DNA of 15,797 nt from Fontimicrobium_A sp034506455. Lineage in GTDB: Bacteria; Zhuqueibacterota; Zhuqueibacteria; Residuimicrobiales; Krinioviventaceae. Location: contig JAPDPN010000073.1 of the NCBI GenBank assembly GCA_034506455.1, forward strand, positions 1-15,797, written 5' to 3'. Shown piece after piece: positions 1-6,892 of the stretch (its first letter is position 1; every line of letters starts with the position of its first letter). Both the position numbers and the translations under genes were made by a program. Under the pieces are notes generated by a model, which searched no databases, had not been told where the DNA came from, and saw nothing but the letters and a program-made list of their open reading frames with translations.

Positions 1-2
1 TG

Positions 3-1073
3 CAGAAGGAAAGGCGCAGCGATTATGCCCTCAGCGCTCGTTACCGCGATCGATTGCACACCGTCTTTCAATACACAATTTTGGACAGCGATCTGCGGGA
101 TGCGCGCCGATCGCTTTTTAACGATCGTCGCGATGCCCGCGCGCTTTTCCACACGACCGAATGGCGGTCTTTATATCGACATCTACAGTGGCGCGCAGGT
201 ATGACCGGCCGATATACGATGCTGAAGGGCAGCAATTGGGGTGAACATTATGATGGTCGGGGAGCGGCATATTTGGCTGCCTCTTATACCATCGGCAGGG
301 CTGAGATGGGCCTGCGTTTCGCCGCCGAAAAAGCGGAAAAGAACGAGCCGATCGGGCTGCCGCAGTTACATCTTTTCCTGTGGTCGCCCGATTCAACGCT
401 GCGGGCGGCGCTGTGGCTCGGCAGGCAGGCAGAATATCCGTCGTTGCGGGAACAGTATGCGCAGGGGCTTTTTACGTGGGGAAATGAAAACCTGCGTCCT
501 GCCCGCCACGATCAGGCGGCGGCAACAGTGGAAAAGCACTTTGCGCGCTTATTTCTCGCAGGTTCGATGGTCGTCCGGCAAAGTCGTGCCCCTATCGGTG
601 CCCTTTATGACGGTCGACGCGTTACTTTTACCAACCTGCCGCGCGCCCGTTCTTTTTTATGGATTCTGCAGGGCAGGTACGCTTTCCATCGGCAGGCAAT
701 TGTTCTCAAAGTCGAGGGACAACGGCAGCTGGCGGGCCTGCGGCCGGCCAATCGACCTGATTGGCTGCTTCAGGGATTCGTGCAGAGCCATATCAAGGCC
801 TTCAAAGGTGATCTGGATTTGCAACTGAGGCTCGGCGGATATCTGTTCGGTAATCGGCTTGCCCCTGTTCCTTGGTACGCCGAGTATTCGCCGATTTGCC
901 GAACGCTTTCACCAACGATCTATCCCTATTTCCACGCCCTCCTGCATTTCCGCAGTGCCGATCTCTTTTTTGCCTATGAAAATTTCATCGACGCGAATTT
1001 GGAGGCGGTCGCCGGCTCGCCCATGCCGCGGCTTTGGCTGCGTTGGGGCTTTGTCTGGCACTTTGTCGATTGA
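3..1073 (+). CDS. C-terminal part of an outer-membrane beta-barrel protein, TonB-receptor-like (5' end outside window)
   Basis: The reading frame is open from the left edge, so this is the last ~356 residues of a longer protein; the TTG at 54 is only an internal codon. The visible part is a chain of amphipathic strands with alternating hydrophobic and polar residues and many aromatics, as in an outer-membrane barrel. The segment with 'YPSLREQY' followed by 'GNENLRPARHDQA' (about residues 145-170 of the visible part) resembles the barrel motif of TonB-dependent receptors, where a GN-x-L-x-P turn is followed by a strand. The end, 'ENFIDANLEAVAGSPMP' and then a last strand with aromatics ('WGFVWHFVD'), also resembles the receptor C-terminus. 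The plug domain that would settle this lies upstream and is not visible. A porin-like barrel of the same fold is possible. Substrate is unknown. It precedes the cobalamin riboswitch but is probably a separate transcription unit. Confidence 0.6.
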   Translation, partial: QKERRSDYALSARYRDRLHTVFQYTILDSDLRDARRSLFNDRRDARALFHTTEWRSLYRHLQWRAGMTGRYTMLKGSNWGEHYDGRGAAYLAASYTIGRAEMGLRFAAEKAEKNEPIGLPQLHLFLWSPDSTLRAALWLGRQAEYPSLREQYAQGLFTWGNENLRPARHDQAAATVEKHFARLFLAGSMVVRQSRAPIGALYDGRRVTFTNLPRARSFLWILQGRYAFHRQAIVLKVEGQRQLAGLRPANRPDWLLQGFVQSHIKAFKGDLDLQLRLGGYLFGNRLAPVPWYAEYSPICRTLSPTIYPYFHALLHFRSADLFFAYENFIDANLEAVAGSPMPRLWLRWGFVWHFVD

Positions 1074-1092
1074 GCTTTTGACGCGATTCGAC

Positions 1093-1125
1093 AAAAAGGC
1101 ATTGCAATTCATTGCCGCTTTTTTT
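1093..1125 (+). terminator. Possible intrinsic terminator after the barrel gene
   Basis: About 20 bases after the stop codon there is an imperfect hairpin: GGCA (1098-1101) with TGCC (1113-1116), extended by one mismatch and two more inner pairs. It is flanked by A5 on the left and a run of seven T (1119-1125) on the right, separated by GC. The stem is short and imperfect, so this is a moderate call. It would separate the upstream gene from the riboswitch unit. Confidence 0.4.
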
Positions 1126-1154
1126 ATCTTTTCTTGTCCCAATTGGATCAACGG

Positions 1155-1321
1155 ATTTCGGTTCCAACACTGAATAGGGAAACCGGTGAAAATCCGGTGC
1201 AGCCCCGCTACTGTGAGCCCGATTCCGCGCTTGCGGTCTAAAAAGGCTCGGCCAAGTACGCCACTGTTCTTCGGAATGGGAAGGCGGTCGAGCTCGGGTA
1301 AGCCAGGAGACCTGCCGAAAT
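1155..1321 (+). ncRNA. Cobalamin (adenosylcobalamin/B12) riboswitch
   Basis: The conserved core is present in order: 'GGGAA' then 'CCGGTGAAAATCCGGTGC' (1183-1200), 'AGCCCCGCTACTGTGA' (1201-1216), 'GCCACTG' (1259-1265), 'GGGAAGGC' (1278-1285), and the B12 box 'AGCCAGGAGACCTGCC' (1301-1316). The closing helix P1 is perfect over seven pairs, ATTTCGG (1155-1161) with CCGAAAT (1315-1321), which sets the boundaries. An internal CCGC/GCGG hairpin (1225-1236) sits inside the P4-type helix formed by GAGCC and GGCTC. The element senses cobalamin and lowers expression of downstream genes when the cofactor is plentiful. It lies 35 nt upstream of a TonB-dependent receptor, the typical arrangement for B12 uptake genes. 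Confidence 0.97.
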
Positions 1322-1332
1322 CTGCGGCTACG

Positions 1333-1412
1333 CAACCTTCGCGGGAGAGGTGAGCATGTCACTGGAAAATCAGACGCCCCAATCTGTCGTGCGACGGTTG
1401 GGGCTTTTTTTT
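1333..1412 (+). promoter_or_regulatory. Riboswitch expression platform: antiterminator and intrinsic terminator overlapping the receptor start
   Basis: A textbook terminator spans 1376-1412. Bases 1376-1384 pair with 1396-1404 (nine pairs, one G-U), one base bulges, three more pairs follow (1386-1388 with 1393-1395) around a four-base loop, and eight T come next (1405-1412). A competing antiterminator is visible: CAACCTTCGC (1333-1342) pairs with GCGACGGTTG (1391-1400) at nine of ten positions and takes away the terminator's 3' arm. A small hairpin directly after P1 (TGCG 1323-1326 with CGCA 1331-1334) overlaps the antiterminator's first two bases and could be the ligand-stabilised competitor. 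The ribosome binding site and start codon of the receptor lie inside the antiterminator loop. The terminator is seen directly; the switching model is inferred from the pairing. Confidence 0.8.
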
Positions 1413-3629
1413 ATCGCCCCGGTCGCGGCTTTCGTTCGTTCTACCCTATTGCCGCTTTCGGCCGTTTTTCTTCTGGTCGTCTCACTGTTACCGGCAGCAG
1501 GGTCTGCGCAGTCGATTGTAAAGATCGAGGGGATTGTGGTCGATGCGGAGACCGGCGAGCCGCTGAGCGGCGCCAATGTGCAGATCGTCGGCACGGCGCT
1601 GGGTTCGGCCGCAGACGGATACGGCAGATTCTTTTTCGAGAACCTCTTTAGCGGCAGCTACCGCATGCGTGTTACCTTTATGGGCTACGCGCCTGCCGAA
1701 GCGGAAGCAACCGTAAGCAAGGACATGCCGGCCCTCCTGGTGATCAAACTCAAACGCCAAGTTCTGGAGCTTCCTGAGCTGCGGGTGGAGGGCGAGCGGG
1801 ATTCGACGTCGATATCGGGGACTGTTGTGTTGACGCGCGCCGATATTTCCCGCTCACAGGCTGCAACGCTCGGCGAGCTGTTGAGTCGAGCTGCAGGATT
1901 GGAGGTACGCCGCAGCGGCGGAACCGGTGCGAGGGAAACGGTTTCGATTCGCGGCAGCAATGCCAATCAGGTGCTCGTTCTGCTCGACGGTCTGAAACTC
2001 AATGACGAACTGACCGGTGAAGCAGACCTGTCGCAGGTGCCGCTCAATCTTATTGAGCGGGTTGAAGTAATTCGCAGCGGCGCCGGCTACGGCGCGGGGG
2101 CGGTCGGCGGCGTGATTCGTCTGACGACGCTGCAGAGGCCGGAAGCGCGCCTGCAATTCGACTTGCAGACCGGTTCTTTCGGATTCCGGCGCGCCGAACC
2201 GCTGATGAGCGGATCGTGGAAAGGGATCGAATTGACCGCCGCCGGTCAGATGATGGATTCGCGCGGCAATTTCGACTACCGCTATCGGTTGGATGATCGG
2301 CAGCTTGTCGAGGCGGAACGGATCAACGCCGATTTTTCCTCCGCAAACCTGTTCGGCCAGATTACAGGCCGCCGCAACGACGGCAGCTTGAGCCTGAAAG
2401 GACACCGCTTCGTCTCGGAGCGCGGCCAGCCGGGGAGCGTTTTTTCCCCGACGCCTTATGCCCGTTCGCAGAGTGAGCGCTCGGCTGCGGTATTGCACGG
2501 CAGCGGCAAGGTGATGGCCGCAACGGTCAGTGTGCAAATCTCCGCCATGCAGAACCGGACGATTTCGCGCAACGAAATGCCGAACAATGCGGCTTTGCCG
2601 TTCGGGCCGGTGCCGCAGTTTGCGTTCGAAAACAAACTGCAGACGCTGCAGGCACAGCTCGAAGCCGAATGGCGCGGCAAAGAACGTCAGAGGCTTGGGG
2701 CGCAAATGAGCCATACGGCTTTTACAGACCGTAATCTGCGCAAGTTATCGGCGCCGATCGGCAGAACCACGGCGCAATCCCTGTGCATTTATGCAGCCCC
2801 ACGATGGAGCCGGAACCTGGAGGCCGTCACTCTGCAGCTCGATCCGTCGCTTCGTTACGAGGCCGCGCATATGCAGCACCGAAACGGAGAACGAATCGAG
2901 CGCCGGTGGATACCGCAGATCTCCGGCAGCCTCATCTGGGGGACCTCGCAAAGGCTGCGGCTGCACGGAGCCGTCGGCCGCGACTTTCGCATGCCGACGT
3001 TCGCGGATCTTTTCTACCAGGATTTTCGCGTGCAAGGCCAGGCCGATCTTTTGCCGGAGAAAAGCCGCTTTGCCGAGCTTGCGGCCGGCATCGATTTTCG
3101 TTTTGCGGGGAATTTGAGTCTGGAGCTGCGGCGCTACCGTAACCGCATCGACGACATGATCGTCTGGCGGTTGGGCAGTTTCGAATTTTTCCGTCCTTTC
3201 AATACGGATGCCGAGCTTTCGGGCTGGGAGAGTCGGCTCTCTTTCAGCGCCGCCGTTCTTCAGGTGAATCTCTTTTACACGCTTCAGCAACCCCTCAACA
3301 AAAACCGCAACATTACTCTCTACAATCGTCTGCTGCCCTATCGGGCAAAGGAGATGTTGCGCGCAGATTTTGCTTTTAACTTTGGTTTGTGGCAATTCGG
3401 ACTGCAGGTGCGGGGAGCCGGCAAACGTTACATTAACGAAGCCAACACCAAGTCTCTGCCGCCTTACTGCACCGCCGACCTGACGCTCCGTTTTAAGCCG
3501 AATGTTAAATGGCTCAAAACCGAAGTGAGCCTCGGCGCATTCAATGTGCTGAATGCCCGATACGAACTGGTGCGCGACATGCCTTTGCCGGGCCGCGAGA
3601 TCCGAGCGGGACTTGTCCTCAATCGCTGA
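1356..3629 (+). CDS. btuB: TonB-dependent outer-membrane receptor, probable cobalamin transporter (BtuB-like)
   Basis: This is a 757-residue outer-membrane transporter expected to bring cobalamin or other corrinoids into the periplasm with TonB energy. A long n-region and hydrophobic stretch (residues 31-47) lead to a likely signal-peptidase site after Ala51. Residues about 55-133 form a carboxypeptidase-regulatory-like (CarboxypepD_reg) beta-sandwich ('GIVVDAETGEPLSGANVQI'). The plug follows at about 150-258, with 'ELLSRAAGLEVRRSGG', 'VLLDGLKLND' and 'IERVEVIRSGAGYGAGAVGG'. The 22-strand-type barrel fills the rest, ending in 'ARYELVRDMPLPGREIRAG'. The last residue is Arg rather than the usual aromatic. 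The ATG at 1356 is chosen because GGGAGAGG (1343-1350) sits at good spacing; the GTG at 1350 is too close to it, and no ATG or GTG downstream keeps the signal peptide. The substrate is inferred from the riboswitch and the BtuG-like neighbour, since the sequence alone does not distinguish receptor substrates. Confidence 0.88.
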   Translation: MSLENQTPQSVVRRLGLFFIAPVAAFVRSTLLPLSAVFLLVVSLLPAAGSAQSIVKIEGIVVDAETGEPLSGANVQIVGTALGSAADGYGRFFFENLFSGSYRMRVTFMGYAPAEAEATVSKDMPALLVIKLKRQVLELPELRVEGERDSTSISGTVVLTRADISRSQAATLGELLSRAAGLEVRRSGGTGARETVSIRGSNANQVLVLLDGLKLNDELTGEADLSQVPLNLIERVEVIRSGAGYGAGAVGGVIRLTTLQRPEARLQFDLQTGSFGFRRAEPLMSGSWKGIELTAAGQMMDSRGNFDYRYRLDDRQLVEAERINADFSSANLFGQITGRRNDGSLSLKGHRFVSERGQPGSVFSPTPYARSQSERSAAVLHGSGKVMAATVSVQISAMQNRTISRNEMPNNAALPFGPVPQFAFENKLQTLQAQLEAEWRGKERQRLGAQMSHTAFTDRNLRKLSAPIGRTTAQSLCIYAAPRWSRNLEAVTLQLDPSLRYEAAHMQHRNGERIERRWIPQISGSLIWGTSQRLRLHGAVGRDFRMPTFADLFYQDFRVQGQADLLPEKSRFAELAAGIDFRFAGNLSLELRRYRNRIDDMIVWRLGSFEFFRPFNTDAELSGWESRLSFSAAVLQVNLFYTLQQPLNKNRNITLYNRLLPYRAKEMLRADFAFNFGLWQFGLQVRGAGKRYINEANTKSLPPYCTADLTLRFKPNVKWLKTEVSLGAFNVLNARYELVRDMPLPGREIRAGLVLNR

Positions 3630-3660
3630 TTCATCTTGACAAAATTGGAAAGGATTTTTC

Positions 3661-5565
3661 ATGCGCACAGTTTTTACTTTGCTCGTTCTACTTTCGTCCC
3701 TTCTCATCGCTGCGGACGTACCTCGGTCACTTTATGTGATCAACGGCTCTGCGGAGACTCTCTCGATGCTCAATCTCGAAACCGGAGAGGTTCGTCGCGA
3801 CGTCGTCAAGACCGGACAAATCCCCAATCACATTTTTAGCTGCAATAATTTGCTTTATGTCGTCAATTCCGGCAGCAGTTCGCTGCAGATCATCGATCCG
3901 CGGCGCAATCAGGTCGTCAAGACTGTTTTGCTGAAGCCCAATGCCAATCCTTGGGCGGCGGCGCTGGTCGGCAGGAATAAAGCTTATGTAAGCAATTGGG
4001 TGGATAACAGCGTATCGATCGTCGATCTGGAAAAAGGGGAGTTGATCGGCAATATCAAAGTCGGCAACGGTCCCGAGGGCATTCTGGTGGTCGATGATTA
4101 TGCTTTTGTGTGTGTCACCGGTTATGCCGGCTGGGGCATGCCGTTCGAAACCGGCAACTTGGTGATGATCGATACGCGAACCGATCAGATCGTCCATATT
4201 CTCGAAACGCCGACGAACCCGCAGGATGCCGCCTTGGCGCCGGACGGTAGGATCCACGTCCTTTGCACCGGCGACTATGCTTCCATCGGCGGTAAAATTG
4301 CCGTCGTCGATCTGTACACCGGCCCCAATTGGAATATTCCGGCCGTGGTGGATACGATCGACATCGGCGGCTCGCCCGGCGATTTAGAGATTACGCCGCA
4401 GGGCAAAGGCTACGCCGTGGCCTGGGGAGACGGGGTCAATGGATTTTTATACTCTTATAATGCTCTGACCGGCACCGTTGAGCGCGGCGCAAATTCGCCG
4501 ATTGCGATCGGACCCAATGTAAGCCGCCTGCTGTACGACGGCCGCGAAAACTGCCTGTGGATTCCCTTCATGAGCCAATGGGGCGGAGACGGTTTTGTGC
4601 AAAAGTTGAACGCCGTCACCGGCAGCATCGAATGGACTTCTCCGGTGGTCGGAAACGGCTGCCAGGCGGCCTGCATCGTCGAACGCATTTGGGAGATCAC
4701 TCCCTGGGCCGATGCGGTCACCTCGTTCACGCCCGGAGTCGGTGCAGGACGCGGGGCGCAATATTTCCCCGATAACGTCCTCGGCCCGCCGGACCAAACG
4801 CCCGGTCTGAATGAGTACAATCCCAGCAATCGGCCGCAGGAGGTCCTCAGCTTGGGCCATGGCGGCGAGATCGTTTTGGAATTTATCGATAATCTGATTG
4901 TCGACGAGCCCGGCCCGGATTTTACGGTGTTCGAAAACGCCTTTGTTTCCTTTTTCGACGGCCGGCCGTTCATCGAAGCGGGCATCGTCGCCGTCAGTCA
5001 GGACGGCGTCAACTTTCTCACTTTCCCCTATGATCTGGAGACGTGGAAGGGCCTGGCAGGCGTCACTCCGACCAAAGATGCCTACCATTTCCTCGATCCG
5101 GACAAGTCCGGCGGCGACTCGTTCGACTTGGCCGAGGTTGGGCTGAGTTGGGCCAAATATGTTAAAATTGCCGATCTCGGCGATCTCAAGCAGGAAGGAA
5201 TGTGGAACGGCGACTTTGATCTGGATGCGGTCGTGGCCGTCCATTATCGGCCGAAAACGCAGGTGCATGAACAATCCGAGTCGCCTCGTCTCTTTGCTCT
5301 TCAAGCAAACTATCCCAACCCTTTCAATTCATCGACCGTGATCCCTGTGACGCTCACCGCAGCGCAGGAGGTTCGGCTGGAGATCATTGATCTGCGCGGC
5401 CGGGTTATGCGCATCCTTTGCCGGCAGCGATTGGAAAGCGGCGAACACCGCTTTTTATGGGATGGAAAGGATGATCAAGGACGCGAAGCGGCTGCAGGCG
5501 TCTACTTGGTGAGGCTCTCATGTGAACAGGGTACGCAAACAATCAAGATGACGCTGTTGCGCTAG
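3661..5565 (+). CDS. Secreted BtuG-like seven-bladed beta-propeller with a C-terminal surface domain and sorting domain
   Basis: This 634-residue protein follows the BtuB-like receptor after 31 bases and has its own ribosome site (GGAAAGGA, 3647-3654). Residues 1-19 are a signal peptide with no lipobox cysteine. Residues ~21-341 are YncE/YVTN-type repeats, about seven blades (e.g. 'LYVVNSGSSSLQIIDPRRN', 'AYVSNWVDNSVSIVDLEKG'). Residues ~349-530 match a domain common in secreted proteins labelled 'cell surface protein', with 'GVGAGRGAQYFPDNVLGPP', 'LSLGHGGEIVLEF', 'GPDFTVFENAF' and 'GGDSFDLAEVGL'. Residues ~545-634 are a FlgD-like/type-A sorting domain starting at 'ANYPNPFN'. In Bacteroides, BtuG is a surface lipoprotein with a seven-bladed YncE-like propeller that binds B12 very tightly and caps BtuB. 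The same propeller placed after BtuB under a B12 riboswitch suggests the same job. The propeller and operon are seen; B12 binding is inferred. Confidence 0.82.
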   Translation: MRTVFTLLVLLSSLLIAADVPRSLYVINGSAETLSMLNLETGEVRRDVVKTGQIPNHIFSCNNLLYVVNSGSSSLQIIDPRRNQVVKTVLLKPNANPWAAALVGRNKAYVSNWVDNSVSIVDLEKGELIGNIKVGNGPEGILVVDDYAFVCVTGYAGWGMPFETGNLVMIDTRTDQIVHILETPTNPQDAALAPDGRIHVLCTGDYASIGGKIAVVDLYTGPNWNIPAVVDTIDIGGSPGDLEITPQGKGYAVAWGDGVNGFLYSYNALTGTVERGANSPIAIGPNVSRLLYDGRENCLWIPFMSQWGGDGFVQKLNAVTGSIEWTSPVVGNGCQAACIVERIWEITPWADAVTSFTPGVGAGRGAQYFPDNVLGPPDQTPGLNEYNPSNRPQEVLSLGHGGEIVLEFIDNLIVDEPGPDFTVFENAFVSFFDGRPFIEAGIVAVSQDGVNFLTFPYDLETWKGLAGVTPTKDAYHFLDPDKSGGDSFDLAEVGLSWAKYVKIADLGDLKQEGMWNGDFDLDAVVAVHYRPKTQVHEQSESPRLFALQANYPNPFNSSTVIPVTLTAAQEVRLEIIDLRGRVMRILCRQRLESGEHRFLWDGKDDQGREAAAGVYLVRLSCEQGTQTIKMTLLR

Positions 5566-5567
5566 CG

Positions 5568-5591
5568 ACCGAAAAAGAGCGCTTTTGCGGT
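5568..5591 (+). other. Hairpin directly after the stop codon
   Basis: Bases 5568-5577 pair with 5582-5591 at nine of ten positions (one A-G mismatch) around a four-base loop. It begins two bases after the stop codon and has no T-run, so it is not a terminator by itself. It may protect the 3' end of the mRNA. Confidence 0.35.
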
Positions 5592-5631
5592 TCTCGACAG
5601 TCACTAGTTCTACTCCACGGATTTTTCAAGG

Positions 5632-5662
5632 AAAAGGCAGGCGGTTCGACCTGCCTTTTTTA
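5632..5662 (+). terminator. Intrinsic terminator closing the btuB/BtuG-like operon
   Basis: GGCAGG (5636-5641) pairs perfectly with CCTGCC (5650-5655), extended by AAAA/TTTT, around an eight-base loop, and is followed by TTTTTTATT. It lies 66 bases after the stop of the propeller gene and separates the B12 operon from the DNA glycosylase gene. Confidence 0.9.
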
Positions 5663-5780
5663 TTGCAAAAAGGCGTGAGGATGCCGGCATCATCGTCTGG
5701 CGCTGTTCCGCTGCCGAATGCGCTCGAAATAGTGATTGACTTTATACCGTGCTTTTGACAAATTTGAGATGCACGAAATC

Positions 5781-5793
5781 GGAGGCCGATATT
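5781..5793 (+). promoter_or_regulatory. Ribosome binding site that decides an ATT start
   Basis: GGAGG at 5781-5785 is a full match to the anti-Shine-Dalgarno core, and the five-base spacer ends at ATT (5791-5793), followed at once by the CCG-GAA codons for the catalytic Pro-Glu. No ATG, GTG or TTG lies at useful spacing in this frame. Confidence 0.7.
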
Positions 5794-6711
5794 CCGGAAT
5801 ATCCCGACATTATGGCCTATCTTGCCGCGCTCAGATTTCGACTGCAGGGGCAGATCTTGGAAAACCTGCGGATCGCCTCGCCTTTCTTTTTGCGTACCGC
5901 TTGGCCGCGGCCGCAGGAGTACATCGGTCGAAAGATCATCGGCTTTGAGCGCATGGGGAAGAGAATCGTCATGCTCTTTGCGGATGAGATGTTTCTGGTC
6001 ATTCATTTGATGATCGCCGGCAGGCTGCATTGGCGGCCTAAAGGTGCCGCGCTTTCCCGCAGGAGTGATTTGGCGGCCCTCGACTTTGCCGACGGCACGT
6101 TGCTGATTACGGAAGCCGGCTCAAAAAAGCGCGCCGCTATGCATCTGATTAAAGGAAAAGAGGCTTTGGAAGTTTTCGATCGCGGCGGACTCGATGTGCT
6201 GCAGGCAGGTTTGAACGAATTCCGCGACCGCCTGACGGCGGAGAATCATACCCTAAAACGCGCCTTGACCGATCCCCGACTTTTCGACGGCATAGGCAAC
6301 GCCTATTCGGATGAGATTCTGCATGCCGCCGGACTTTCACCGACGGCTTTGTCGCGTCGGCTGACGCCCGAACAGATCGAGCGGCTTTATCACGCCGCAC
6401 GAAAGGTCCTGGCTGAATGGACGGACAGGTTGTGCCGCGAAGCCGAACATCGCTTTCCCGAAAAGGTGACGGCTTTTCGACCCGAGATGGCTGTCCATGG
6501 TAAAGCAGGTCTGCCTTGTCCTTCCTGCGGTACGTCAATCGGGCGCATTCGGTTTGCGGACAACGAGACCAATTACTGTCCCCGCTGTCAAACCGGAGGC
6601 CGCCTGTTGTCCGACCGCTCCTTGGCGCGTCTCCTGCGGAAGGATTGGCCCGAGACGATCGACGAGTGGGAAGAGATGAAAAAAGGCATTTTCGGCAAGA
6701 CGGTGAATTAG
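5791..6711 (+). CDS. mutM: Formamidopyrimidine-DNA glycosylase family (Fpg/Nei) repair enzyme with an apparent ATT start codon
   Basis: This is a 306-residue base-excision repair glycosylase/AP lyase of the Fpg/Nei family. Residues 2-8 'PEYPDIM' correspond to the family's PELPEVE start, where Pro2 becomes the N-terminal nucleophile once Met1 is removed. Counting from the ATT at 5791 puts the conserved lysine at 57 ('GK57R'), the same number as in E. coli Fpg. Other family features are 'HLMIAGRLHW' (72-81), the helix-two-turn-helix with 'GIGNAYSDEIL' (168-177), and a zinc finger with C243, C246, C263 and C266. The finger arginine of E. coli Fpg appears to be Asn here ('DNETNYC'). A perfect GGAGG (5781-5785) lies five bases before the ATT. 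The upstream GTG at 5749 would bury the catalytic proline behind 15 residues, and the ATG at 5812 would delete it. Substrate preference (oxidised purines or pyrimidines) cannot be decided. Confidence 0.9.
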   Translation: MPEYPDIMAYLAALRFRLQGQILENLRIASPFFLRTAWPRPQEYIGRKIIGFERMGKRIVMLFADEMFLVIHLMIAGRLHWRPKGAALSRRSDLAALDFADGTLLITEAGSKKRAAMHLIKGKEALEVFDRGGLDVLQAGLNEFRDRLTAENHTLKRALTDPRLFDGIGNAYSDEILHAAGLSPTALSRRLTPEQIERLYHAARKVLAEWTDRLCREAEHRFPEKVTAFRPEMAVHGKAGLPCPSCGTSIGRIRFADNETNYCPRCQTGGRLLSDRSLARLLRKDWPETIDEWEEMKKGIFGKTVN

Positions 6712-6892
6712 CCGTTTTGAAATGCACTGCAGACCGGCTAGTGATCCATTCTAAAGACGGTTCGTAGGCCGGTGTCCTCTCAGCGCTGCGATTCAAGCTT
6801 TTTTCGGAGCGAGGGACTGGAGGAAAAATTTCCAAAAGCAGGGTTTTGCCGTACTTGACGATGCTTGCACGCAACTTGGAGAAACTTCCGGC
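6712..6892 (+). other. Intergenic region between the glycosylase and uridylyltransferase genes
   Basis: No convincing terminator was found. The inverted repeat ACCGGC/GCCGGT has a long loop and no T-run. A second perfect GGAGG (6819-6823) is followed four bases later by ATT (6828) and an open frame of 22 codons, which ends in a TGA overlapping the next gene's ATG as ATGA. This could be a leader peptide or chance. No standard promoter stands out. Confidence 0.4.

Noticed and set aside
1102..1130. Promoter-like pair TTGCAA (1102-1107) and TATCTT (1125-1130) with a 17-base spacer before the riboswitch
   Set aside because: The position fits a transcript start near 1137, but each box matches only four of six bases and overlaps the possible terminator, so it is not listed as a feature.
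1350..1355. GTG at 1350 as the receptor start
   Set aside because: It lies within or directly against the GGGAGAGG ribosome site, leaving no spacing. The ATG two codons later has proper spacing.
1854..2714. 286-residue open frame on the minus strand inside the receptor gene
   Set aside because: It is antisense to a clear receptor gene and has no recognisable domain; long shadow frames are common in GC-rich coding sequence.
3636..3641. Perfect TTGACA between the receptor and propeller genes
   Set aside because: No -10 box at the right distance; that position falls in the ribosome site and coding start. The two genes fit one operon.
2745..3707. 320-residue open frame on the minus strand inside the receptor gene
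   Set aside because: Same reasoning: antisense shadow of the barrel region, with composition of a reversed reading frame and no known motifs.
5755..5760. Perfect TTGACA upstream of the glycosylase
   Set aside because: The -10 position (about 5778) has no TATAAT-like sequence and would leave almost no leader before the ribosome site.
5749..5790. GTG at 5749 as the glycosylase start
   Set aside because: It would place about 14 residues before the catalytic Pro-Glu, which must be N-terminal in this family, and it has no ribosome site at good spacing.
6731..6774. ACCGGC/GCCGGT inverted repeat after the glycosylase as a terminator
   Set aside because: The loop is about 30 bases and no T-run follows.
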